NCBI GenBank assembly: GCA_016802295.1
Contig: JAESIW010000180.1
Location: forward strand, 1,863,619 to 1,927,618
Source of the DNA: Brachionus rotundiformis
Lineage: Eukaryota; Rotifera; Eurotatoria; Ploima; Brachionidae
Length of the DNA stretch: 64,000 nucleotides
Reading direction: 5' to 3'
Shown: positions 47,301-57,336 of the stretch, one piece after another
Numbering within the stretch: the stretch's first letter is position 1
How the letters are laid out: each line of letters begins with the position of its first letter
Notes under the pieces: generated by a model
Told to the model about the DNA's origin: nothing
What the model saw: the letters and a program-made list of their open reading frames with translations, nothing else
Database searches by the model: none
Made by a program: the position numbers and the translations under genes

Positions 47301-49790
47301 GAAAGACTTTACGAATTAATCCTACTAGCAGTGTTATGTATGTTGGCGCCCGCAGACTTGTAATTTAAAAAATTATTCCATTCCTAATTGAATTTTGTTC
47401 GAATTTAATGATAGAATAATAATAGATTCTTGTAATTAATTTCTAATGGTGAAACTATTTGATTATTCATTTTTTAAGATTAAAGTATAAATTTATGGAA
47501 TTTTTAAATTTTATCTTATCAGTTTTGTAAACATTTACTTGAATGGATCGGATTAAAGACTTTTATAATGTAAGACATTTGATATTCAAAATCTGCTGAT
47601 AATTTTACTCACATAAACTTTGATTTTAATTGTAAGCCTATCTTAATTATGTTATTTTAAGTATTTTCAAAAAGAACTACCAGTCAAGCATGAAAGCGAC
47701 CATGATGGACTTTTAAACAAAGCTTTCGCTATCAAATATAACCAGAAGAAGATGAAAAAGTAAATAATTGATTTTAATTTAAGAAATTTATCTTTTTTTA
47801 ACAATTTAAAATTTAAAAAAATTCTTTAGCTGACACTTGAATATTTTATTTTTATTTTAAAAGGCTTGAAAAAGATTATTCAATATTCAAAAAAGAAGAG
47901 CAAGAAGAACAAGTTGAGACTCGGGTAATATTTGTATTTTTTTTCAATAATTAATCTATTAAATATTTCTTTAAGCGTTTAAGAGCTGAAAATAAACTAC
48001 TTAAACAAAGGATTGACAATTTAGAAAAGGTAATCACATATATGTTTATGTTATCTTTAATTAGAATTGCTATTATGTCTTAAAAAAGCCACAGTTCAAA
48101 TATATTGCACTTAATTAATAGTGTTTTTTTACTAAATTTTAATAATTTTTTGAAATTCTAAAAAACATTTTAATTGTTTGTTTTTATATTATTAGGCTTT
48201 TAAAAGCTTGACCGATGTAAGTGTATTTCAATTTTATTTACCATTAAATGGTTTTTTTTTCTTTACATGAAAATAGCTTTATTTGTTTTTAGTTTTAAAT
48301 TAATTTTTTTTATTGAGCAATATTTGTAAAGCTAAATTGGCAAATAAATTTAAAAACTAAACTTTTGTATTATAAAGGAAAGTGCTCAACTGGCCGATCG
48401 ATTAATCAAGGGTCAAGTAATAAACGCTCAGCAACAAGAGAGTATAGATGTTCTTAGGAATGAAAATCAAAAGCTTAAAGACAAGATAAAAGAAATGGAA
48501 ATCGAATATACCAATTCGAATGAGTTAAGACAAAAAGAATTAAATGAAAAAAATTTAAACAACAATGAAAAAGAAATGCTTCACGAAAAGGTTAACATGT
48601 TATTGGAAGAAAACAGTAAATTGAGGGACACTCCGGATGTACAGCGTTTGGAAGAAGAGTTAGTTCAGGTCAAAATGAGAGAAGCCGAAGCTCAATTGGC
48701 CATCAAAGAACTTCAAAAAACTATCCATGTACTTAATTTAGAATACCAGGAGTTTTTAAATAACCGCACTGCGGTGGTTTCAACATTAAATAATGGTTCA
48801 ATTGGAGAGAACAAGTCAATATCTACCAATGAAGCCCAGGCCTTGGAAGAGGAACTTTTAAAAGTAAAAATGCGTGAAGCCGAAGCTCAATCAGAGATGA
48901 AATCATTAAGTCTAAAATTGATGCAATTGGATACAGAGAAACAGGTAGCTTACAACCAGATAAAGCGCCAGGACGAAGAAATTAGAAAATTGAACACTCA
49001 GATTACTCAAATGTGCGAAAAGGAACAAGATAATAAGAGCCAATTGATGGAATTTAGGCGCCAATTGGATGATAAAGAGGCCTTGTTGAAAGAATCAACA
49101 ATGACTCATAAAATTCAGGAAATAGAAGACGCCAGTGTAATTGCTGAGCTAAAGCAACGAGTGGCCTCTTTAGAAGTTCAAATTCAAGAATTTCTCACCA
49201 CTGGTCAATTGAATGATACCGTAAATGGCTTAAATTTGTATAATGGCATGTCAGGTTCAATTGATAAATTAATAGATATGAACGATGATTTAAAAAATCT
49301 TATGTCGTCTCAGACTTCTTTATTATCTGATAAATTATGTCTGATTCGTTCCAATAGTCTAAAACCAGACCTGATAAACCCTGTGAACAAATCCCTAAAT
49401 GGTACAATCAAAAATGGAAATGGCGGATCCCTTAAGTCGCTTAATGAGTCACAAAAATTTTTAAGAAGTCAAAGTGAAGAACAAAAAAAGAAAAAATTGT
49501 CTGAGCCTGATCTTAAAGCAAATACGAATATCATTCTAGATTCGACCCCCAACCACGTTATTGCTGAGTATATAGATAGTGATGAAGACAATAATGATGA
49601 GTTTGATAAACCATACCAATCTTCTGTAAATGATAAATCTAATTCGTCAGAAGATGTCAATGTAGATGACTCGAATCGGTCAAATGGTTTCAAGGCAACT
49701 GATGTCGATTTGATACCATCTTTAGTTAATAATCTTGGAACAGTCCAGAACTCCGACTTTGTAAAGACCAGTATTGATGATGAAATTTAA
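44324..49790 (+). CDS. EVI5: EVI5-type TBC/Rab-GAP with coiled coil, 918 aa
   Basis: EVI5 proteins inactivate Rab GTPases (Rab11 or Rab35 in other animals) in membrane traffic and cytokinesis. Eleven exons: 44324-44520, 44667-44830, 44885-45270, 45451-45579, 45640-45783, 45840-45929, 47662-47759, 47864-47924, 47976-48029, 48196-48216 and 48378-49790; all junctions keep frame. The N-terminus is Ser-rich. The TBC domain starts near residue 150 (YIRKGIPVFLRPIAWQYLCG) with the arginine finger in IRRDIDRTYP (Arg202) and glutamine finger in GYCQGSAF (Gln237). A long coiled coil follows, from RLRAENKLLKQRIDNLEK through repeats of VKMREAEAQ. The tail is Ser/Asp/Asn-rich. Intron 6 is unusually long (1732 bp) and appears empty. 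Exon 10 is only 21 nt. Confidence 0.95.
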
Positions 49791-50463
49791 TTAATAAATC
49801 TAAAATCCGTTCCTTAATATTTATAAATTTTGAAGCGTATATCTGTTTGTTATATTTTATCAAAAAATAGCCTATGCTTTTTTATTTATTTGCTCCTAAA
49901 CCTGTTGGAACTTAGCTCCTCCATTTTTTAACCAAGGATGTCTAATCCGAGAAACATTTGACTGCTAGCAAATCTTTTAAAATAGTTTGAACGCTCGATG
50001 ATAACTTTTTTCCTTATATAACCGACGAATGTTTTATTTTTTTTTGTTAATAATTTGTAGTGAAGAAAAACGAATGGTTTTGAAACTTATTTTGATTGTT
50101 TTGCTTTCAAAATTAAAATTTATTTTTATATATAAATATTTTTTAAAAATAAAACTCTAGTTAATTTAAATAATATTTTTTTTACCAATTAATTTAATTT
50201 TATATAATATGAATTTTAAAATGAGAATCTTTTAAAAAAATTCATTTTTCTTATTTAATTACCCAGTCAAATCATTAGCTGAAAAAAAAAGAAAAATTTT
50301 CGAAAAAAAAACATCAAAGATGGCTAAATATTTCGAAAATTTTTCACAATTATTTTTCGAAATCGATTCGTAGAGGAACTTAAAAATTCCATTATAAACT
50401 TAATTATTTTAATCATAAGATAAATTTTAAAATGATTTGCAAAAAAAATATTTATTAAAATTA
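49791..50463. other. Spacer between converging genes
   Basis: EVI5 3' flank and the 3' flank of the broken minus-strand gene. No further frame was recognised. Confidence 0.5.
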
Positions 50464-50987
50464 TTAATTTAAAATTTTTAATTTGTTTATTGGTTCAGTC
50501 TTGCATTCCGAACAAATCCCACGTAGAACTAGTTTGTACATTGATTCATTAATTCGAATGTTCTGATCAAACAAAAAATACTAAAAAAACATAATCAATG
50601 AAAATATTAGTTTCATAAACTTTGAAATTCTTATCTTTTGCAGCCCTTAGAGTTGGATTATTCTGCTCCATTTTTGATCCTGTACTTTTAGCCCAAACAG
50701 TACTTTTAGCCTTGTAGAGCTCTTACAAGTGCTATTTTTTTATGTTTCTTTGAGGACTGTATTTTTATCTTAGTTAAATTTTTCTCACACATATTTTTAG
50801 GACCTATGTACTTAACTATTCCTGAGCTTACATCGGAGCCTTTCTTCTTTTTTAGCTTAAACTGATACGATTGTTCAATCAAAATAGAGAAAAGAAAAAT
50901 ATCATTGATCATGATTACAGAAAAAATTTTTTGTCCATTTTCTTCATATTGTACAATCGCATGCGTTTTTTCTATACTATTTGCCAT
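50464..50987 (-). pseudogene. Probably broken gene of unknown family, frameshifted
   Basis: From ATG at 50987 the minus strand reads MANSIEKTHAIVQYEENGQK and onward for 93 codons, then stops at 50706-50708. One base out of frame the sequence immediately continues protein-like as AKSTVWAKSTGSKMEQNNPT, then after a 40-bp GT-AG intron (50620-50581) as YFLFDQNIRINESMYKLVL and RGICSECKTEP to TAA at 50464. The two halves are joined if one G near 50711 is ignored, so a single-base frameshift is likely. A 16-nt GT...AG segment at the break would also restore the frame, but is too short for a normal intron. The start (a short beta-strand-like region with THAIVQYEENGQ) recalls proteins linked to BEN-domain or transposon families; that is a guess. 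Confidence 0.5.
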
Positions 50988-51328
50988 TTTTTAAATTAAT
51001 GATGAATTTTTAAAAAAAAATTATTAATTTTATTTTCAATTTTATACAAAAAAATAATTAAAGATTGGTTAAGTATCACTATACCCAATACTAATTCATG
51101 ATGTTAAAAAGAAAGGGAGTTGCTAACTTGAAAAAAAAACTTTTCATATTTTTAGACCTAAGTGATAAATAAAATTGAAATGAGAAATTTACCGACTTTA
51201 TTGAAATTAAAAAGTTAATAAATTTTTTCTAGAAAAAATTAAAAAAATGAAAGCTTAAAAAAATTAATATCTATCAAATTGCTTATTTTTTTGATCCATT
51301 AAAGAAATTTATTCACCGAAAGTCCGAA

Positions 51329-51589
51329 TTAACTAAAAATATGAGATGTATTCAATTCACAATCATAAATAACGTCGTTGGCATTTATTAGTGCACATTT
51401 TTGCAATTGATCTATAGGAGCAAGAAAAATATTGTCAGTCTGATGGCTGATAGTAGCTGATGATTTTAAAAAAGGAAATTTAGGGTTATAAAATGGACTA
51501 TGTAAAGCAGACAGAACATAACAAAATGCATAAGATTGTTTTGAGGTTTGGATGAAAATAATATATATTATAAACAAAATATTTATCAT
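51329..51589 (-). CDS. Doubtful small ORF with a signal-peptide-like start, 86 aa
   Basis: The first 15 residues (MINILFIIYIIFIQT) are hydrophobic and followed by small polar residues, as in a signal peptide; the rest is polar with four cysteines in all. No homologue is recognised and AT-rich DNA easily yields such hydrophobic starts. It could be the first exon of a small secreted protein or chance. Confidence 0.2.
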   Translation of the reverse strand: MINILFIIYIIFIQTSKQSYAFCYVLSALHSPFYNPKFPFLKSSATISHQTDNIFLAPIDQLQKCALINANDVIYDCELNTSHIFS

Positions 51590-51737
51590 TAAATTCTAAA
51601 TTAGCTTTTTATTTCTAATAGGCAAATAATTAACAGGGTAAGTGCCCTTGTCAAAAGACCAATTACAGAGCTTATTGTATCAGTCACCTAGCGAATAGCG
51701 CCGTAATGCTTACTTCAACCTCTGCAGCTGTTAAATG

Positions 51738-51788
51738 AGATGAATGCGCTTAATTCCCGCCTCTGGCGGGAATTAAGCGCATTCATCT
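51738..51788. repeat. Perfect 24-bp hairpin with 3-nt loop
   Basis: Arms 51738-51761 and 51765-51788 are perfect reverse complements around the loop TCT. The core (CCCGCC/GGCGGG) is far more GC-rich than the surroundings. Directly after it the 12-mer cttactctaaat is repeated in tandem (51787-51798, 51799-51810). Such a hairpin followed by CTAA recalls a Helitron 3' end, or the centre of a small inverted-repeat element; neither is proven. Confidence 0.85.
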
Positions 51789-51810
51789 TACTCTAAATCT
51801 TACTCTAAAT

Positions 51811-52557
51811 GAAATCACTTGTTTCGTTTCTCTAAGAAAAAAAAGATATTCTAAGATAATAAGTTTTTATTTAAATACAATTAAATTACAATTAAAGATC
51901 TTATATGGATCTTTTAAGAAAGAAAAGTCTTAATTTTACTTTTTTTCCTCCTTAGAAATCTCTAATAAGATCAGATACCGAACCATGCAAAGTTCTGTTA
52001 CTGAAAGTATAAGATCTTGTTTCAAGTTCTTACTCAGAATAAGGTAAGTTTCTTGATATGATCTTAAGTAAGATCTTATCAAGATTTAGGTCATGGGCGA
52101 GGTTTGTTATTAATTATTTTGATAAATTTGTCACATAAATGTTTCTTGAGTTTATTCTCAAAGATAAGATGTCGGATCGTTCGAAATTCAGACAACAACT
52201 TTTCATATTTTATCTATGCTAATAGGAAATTAAAAAAAAAAAAAATTTAATCAAATTTTTATTAGACTAAAATTCTAATTAAGATAAAATATAAAATAAA
52301 AATTATTTAGATATAAAGAATTTTATTTTACAATATTAATATTTTGTGTTTTTATGGTTTTAAAATTTTAATCACATACTTAATTAGATTTAAAGCTTTG
52401 AATTTTAATTCATTTATTTTTAAATTTTATCTGGATTTTTTTAAAATAACTAAAATAACATCAGTAAAAGTTAATCAAAAAGTTTAAATTTTGAAAATAA
52501 AATTTTTAATACAAAAGCATTTATTAAAAAATTATAGAAAAATAGTATCAAAAATTG
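51811..52557. other. Spacer with repeated AAGATCTTA-like words
   Basis: No gene seen. Several near-palindromic words around agatctta/taagatct recur between 51895 and 52085 (for example aagatcttat, taagatcttg, taagatctta), which suggests an old repeat or element body next to the hairpin. The rest is AT-rich 3' flank of the transporter gene. Confidence 0.4.
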
Positions 52558-54015
52558 CTAATTTGATTTGAGCTCAGATTCACATGATTTTTTTAAAGAA
52601 TATTCTTCAATTGGCCTGAACCTCTTGAAAAAAAATAAAAATAAAATTAAAATTAGTCCTATTATAGAGAGAATAATTGAAACTAAGACGAATGGTCGAT
52701 AAATTAGTGGACCAGCACATAAAGGTCCAATTATGGTTCCGATTCCAAGAATTCCTCTCTGTATTCCTTGACCAAGACCCTGGTATTTATTATCAATCAT
52801 TTTTGTAAAAAGTGAAGCACTTGTAATAGCTATTGCTGGTAAACCTATAACATCCAAAATGACAAATACAACAAAAGCTCCGAAAAACACTCCATCCAAT
52901 TTTTTCATCGGTTCCAAAGTACTTGTCTGAACATTTGTATCGTTAAAGGAATGATTTTTCGAATATAACGCTTTATCAAATTTATCAACAAATGGTAAGA
53001 ATATACAAGCTATTATAAGACCAAATATTATACTGATCAAGCCGATAAGAAGTATGACTCTATCTTTTAGTCTTTTTGACAAAATCCTTATCATGATAAA
53101 ACTTATTATTATAATAACCCCTCCACAGCAAAACAATATCGAATTTTCCAATTCGTGCCAATCAAACATAATTTCTGTAAATGGTATAACCATTGTTTCC
53201 AAACTTGTTTGATTAAAATAAGTAAAAAATGTCATCGCTAGAAGTAGAAATATTTCTGCTCGCCAAAATTGACTAAATTTTTTTTCCGAATTAATTTTTT
53301 TGTCAGACTCAGTTTGTTCTTCATCGGATTTCTGCTGTTCTAAGCTTATTTCTTTAAATAGAAAGATAAATACAAAAAAGTACAAAGACCACGCCAAGGC
53401 CATGAAAAGTCCTGGAACTGATTTTCTGTCAACCAAAAACTCTCCAAATAAATAGAAATTGATCTGTCTTAGAACTATATTAAATGCAGGACCAAACATT
53501 AGACCAAATTGACGAGATGCCATTACTATTGACAAAACTGCTGTTCTTCTTTTCTCCGATGTTGTCTTAGCTATAAATGCAAGAGCTACTGTAGAGGCTC
53601 CGATCGATATTCCACTTAAAGTCCTGGCCAACAAGATAAAATATTTATTGATTCCAAAGAAATAAAGAACATGACCAATTATGGCAAATGTAATTGAGAT
53701 TATCATGAATACTTTGCTTTTTTGACTTTTGTCTGATATTTTACCCATAATTAGGCCAGAAACAACTCCGCTAAATGAATAAGAACTAATTACAATACCC
53801 ATGAAAGTACCACTTGCAGAATAATCAAAATTCAAGCGATCCCACAGAGTGGGAATAATCACAGCAAAATCTGTTCCTGTCATGAAAGCATAGTAGCATA
53901 TACAAAAATAATTTAGCCTTAGTCTTGTTTTATCATATATTTTGTCTTTGTTGTCTTTAAGTCTTCGTGTATCTCCTGTTGATTCTATTTCATTTTCGTC
54001 TGGTACTTGAATCAT
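52558..54015 (-). CDS. Major facilitator superfamily transporter, MFSD8/CLN7-like
   Basis: A single exon codes 485 residues with about 12 predicted membrane spans and both ends cytoplasmic, as in MFS carriers. TM1 starts at LNYFCICYYAFMTGTDFAVI; the MFS loop 2-3 signature appears as GLIMGKISDKSQKSK; TM4 contains LLARTLSGISIGASTV; the second half has LGQGIQRGILGIGTIIGPL. The length and the pattern of TM1-TM5 resemble MFSD8 (CLN7), a lysosomal membrane protein with reported chloride-channel activity in mammals. A hydrophilic Lys/Glu loop separates the halves near residues 225-250. Orthology is probable rather than certain, and many invertebrates have several paralogues. It lies 290 bp downstream of MGAT1 on the same strand. 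Confidence 0.8.
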   Translation of the reverse strand: MIQVPDENEIESTGDTRRLKDNKDKIYDKTRLRLNYFCICYYAFMTGTDFAVIIPTLWDRLNFDYSASGTFMGIVISSYSFSGVVSGLIMGKISDKSQKSKVFMIISITFAIIGHVLYFFGINKYFILLARTLSGISIGASTVALAFIAKTTSEKRRTAVLSIVMASRQFGLMFGPAFNIVLRQINFYLFGEFLVDRKSVPGLFMALAWSLYFFVFIFLFKEISLEQQKSDEEQTESDKKINSEKKFSQFWRAEIFLLLAMTFFTYFNQTSLETMVIPFTEIMFDWHELENSILFCCGGVIIIISFIMIRILSKRLKDRVILLIGLISIIFGLIIACIFLPFVDKFDKALYSKNHSFNDTNVQTSTLEPMKKLDGVFFGAFVVFVILDVIGLPAIAITSASLFTKMIDNKYQGLGQGIQRGILGIGTIIGPLCAGPLIYRPFVLVSIILSIIGLILILFLFFFKRFRPIEEYSLKKSCESELKSN

Positions 54016-54305
54016 TCCTCAAAAAAATTAAATCTAATTTTTTAAATGAGGTTTAACCAAAATATATTATTATCTAAATGTAAAAAAAATTTTCGAATAA
54101 ATATTATTATCTTTAATAATTTGGTATCTTATTACCATTTGAAAAATAAAATAAATAAACCATTTATGGTCAAATTTTATTTCAGACATCGAATAGATGT
54201 CACAAACAATGGAAAATTTTAATAACTAAATAGAGCGATTGAAGATAAGAAACAATGACTATTTTTTATATTAAAAAAATAAAAGTTAATTAATTTCTAA
54301 TTAAT

Positions 54306-56157
54306 CTATTTATAACTCAGGTCGTATTTTGACCAATCTTTTTTCTGTTTTGGCACGATGTAAATCACTTGTGATTTGAAGAAAATTCTCACAATTCCCA
54401 AATAAGCTGTTCTTGGAACACCGCTCTAAAAAAACAATTCTTATTAGAACAAATCACAAAAATTTTATTCTTATTACCTTGAAATCGTTCATAATACCAA
54501 AATATTTAGCATATTTTAAAAAGTCTTGTTTCGTTTTGTAAACTATTAAGATTGATTTTTTATTAATTGAATTAGTTGTGTTAGTAGTTTTTAAATAGTC
54601 CACAAAAGACATCTCAATAGAGTTATCATAAACATCAGCTAAATATCTTTTATCATATTTCTCTTTTTCAAGGTTTGATATGTCAATACTGGACCAGTCG
54701 ACAAGATTTTTATTTAAAACTATAAGTTTTAAGTAGTTATCAAAAAACTGACCCCTTTTTAAATTTTCAAAATTTACTAAATCACTTGTATTATATTAAT
54801 TTTACATGCTGACGCCTTTTTTGGCATACTGTATGGCCATGTCAGTCCTAGAAATCTCTGGCCTCAAGCATGATCGATCTTTTCTTTGTTCCGGTTCTCT
54901 AAGCCAATCGTCCCAGAAAGCTTGAGGCCACTTTGGACGCAACTCATCTATCCAGAGGCTTCTTAGCATCATCCAACCTAGACCTGGAAAAAAATCCGTT
55001 CGGTGAACAAGCTCTTGTTATTTAATATGTTATAATTAACAATTCTGCTTGATAAAAAATACCTGATCTAGTTGGATCTATTAAAGATTCCTTTCCATTA
55101 TCGTTCCATGCTGATACACAGTAAAGAGATTTATCTCTCTTTAAAACTTTTAACATTGATTTGAAGTAATCAAAAAAATCAATCGATATATTCAAGTCAT
55201 CTTCAGTTATTATGACACTAGAAAAATTAAATTTAACAAAAATCTGATCCAATGCCCATTTGTAGTGTCTTGATATCTTGAAATAGCCACGCATATGTTG
55301 AGCTATTGGGCCTGTTTTAGATTGAGTAATGTCCGACTGATCAGGTTGTTTCAAGATAGCAAATAAATCATTCGAAAATTTCTTTATTGTGACTGATGTT
55401 TCTTCATGGTTACAGTCTTGGCTGACAATAATGGGAAAATTGTCCGAGTTAAATTTGGACAAAGTTCTTTTCTCAATCAATTGTTTTAAGTGATTTTCAA
55501 CTGATTCTGGTCTATTACAAGCCATTACCAGAACAACTGTTTTATCATGGTTAATGTCATTTTTAATTGTTGAACTTGATTTTATTTTGTCACCATCTAA
55601 TTTTTTATCTGATTTTAATCGATGTTTTTTTATTTCATTTTTTAATATTATGGCATTGTGATTTAGATCATTAAGTGAATTTTCTAGTTTTTGAATGCGA
55701 CTTTCTATATCTTTCTTCAAATAAAATATAAAAAATATGAGATTGTTTTATTTTTAATTTGTTACAATTTAAATACCGATAGTCATTTTTTTAAAGTAAA
55801 AAATATCTTGAGTTTTTTTATTAAGTTATTATAATTAAAAAATATTTCAATGAATTTTATATTTTTTTTTTCAATTACTCTAATTAGATAAGAAAACTTA
55901 GATAATTAATTTAAAAATAAACTTACCAAATTATTATTAGAAAACTCTTTAATCTGAATACTCTGAGGATCGTTTAAATCTATTTGATTCGATAAAATAG
56001 CTGAAGTATTTATATAAATAAAAACTGTAAAAAAAATTATTATCAAAACGATTATTAATTTCGAGCGGAAAATTCGCTTGATTATACTCAAGCATATATT
56101 TCTAACAGATTGAGAGTTGTTATAGTTCGAATGGTCATCAATTGTCATATAATACAT
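54306..56157 (-). CDS. MGAT1: Alpha-1,3-mannosyl-glycoprotein beta-1,2-GlcNAc transferase (GnT-I)
   Basis: GnT-I adds the first GlcNAc to Man5 N-glycans in the medial Golgi and opens the route to hybrid and complex glycans. Exons 56157-55927, 55714-55063, 55013-54806, 54754-54478 and 54425-54306 join through introns of 212, 49, 51 and 52 bp, giving 495 residues (human 445). The protein is type II: a short basic cytoplasmic tail, one membrane anchor at about residues 34-50, then a coiled-coil-like stem (KDIESRIQKLENSLNDLN). The GT13 domain shows FPIIVSQDCNHEET, the metal-binding EDD (248-250), CVSAWNDNGKE, RTDFFPGLGWMML and AFWDDWLREPEQR. The lack of an ILEI-like stem domain argues against POMGNT1. 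The long-stem insertion is Lys/Ser-rich. Confidence 0.95.
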
Positions 56158-57336
56158 TGGTCAAACAACTTTATGGATATTTCGTAAAGATATAAATAAA
56201 ATTTGAGGTATTATTCTATTTTATTATTGTTTAATTAAACATTTAATAACCATTTTATCAAACCAATTCAAATAAATTAAAAAATAGAATAAAAAAAAAC
56301 GTATATTTGTTCTAATTTATAGAAAATTTTAATTTAAAGGTAAAGCCTATATCGTATGATGTAATGATTGAATACGTAGCATTTATCGATCGGAGAGATG
56401 CATTTAAAAAGGATAAAAAATGTTATTTTTGTATAATAAAATTGCAAATAATTAAAATTTGACTTAAAAGATAAACATTTTAAAATCAAGTGTATTAACT
56501 TTGGAAAAAAAAATTGTCAAAGAAATAAAAAAATTATTTAAATAAATCATTATAAAATGCATGAATTTTATTTTAAAGTTTAAGCAAAAAATTTGTCTGT
56601 TCATTTAATTTAAATCTAACCTCCCCAAAAATTTAAAAAATCTTTTTTTTTTAAATAAACAATTCTAATATTTACAATTTCTTAAATTTTATCATCTTTA
56701 TTTATTCAAATTAGATTTTTTTTTAGTTTTAAAAAATGTTTATTTTGAGAGTTTATTTGACTTTGGTTAAATAAAAGGTAACAGCTTAGTTTTACATCAA
56801 ATTAAATCTAATTTTTTTATTTTAGAAATTTTTATTCTTATAACTTATTATTTTTATTAAACTAAATTTAGTAATGTGACAGATTAAATATTGATATAAA
56901 GTTTTTAATGTTTTTTAAGTAAAACAATAATCAACAGTATTAATCTTTTTTATTTCGTTCAAAATGACATCTACTTAAACCAAAAAATTATTCCAAATTT
57001 TGATATAACCAAACGAATCTTGTAATTAATGAATAAAATCGAATTGCATTTAATCTTTAAGATCATTCCTTATCTTTATGATAATATTCCTAAAATCCGA
57101 TTTGATTTTAGAAAAGAAATGTGTATTTATGAATAATTCGTTCAGCATACAAAAATTCTTTATAAATTCTTTTAACTGTAATAAATTATAATAAAAAAAA
57201 TAATAATCAGTTCAAAACTTAATCATACAAAAGAAAACTAGTTTCTAGTTTTAATCTTCTTAGATTACTTTTGTATTCTTTTTTCCTTAGTTTTTTATCA
57301 TATTGCACAAAATTATTGTTCAAAACAAAATCAAAA
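56158..57336. other. Divergent intergenic region between MGAT1 and the BACURD gene
   Basis: Promoters of two divergently transcribed genes should lie here. The sequence is AT-rich; no TATA or other element can be singled out. An open frame before the BACURD ATG (57271-57336) has only a TTG start and is taken as leader. Confidence 0.5.

Noticed and set aside
55022..55060. Tail FYQAELLIITY of the middle MGAT1 frame
   Set aside because: Read-through into a 49-bp intron; the next exon supplies the conserved ELVHRTDFFPGLGW.
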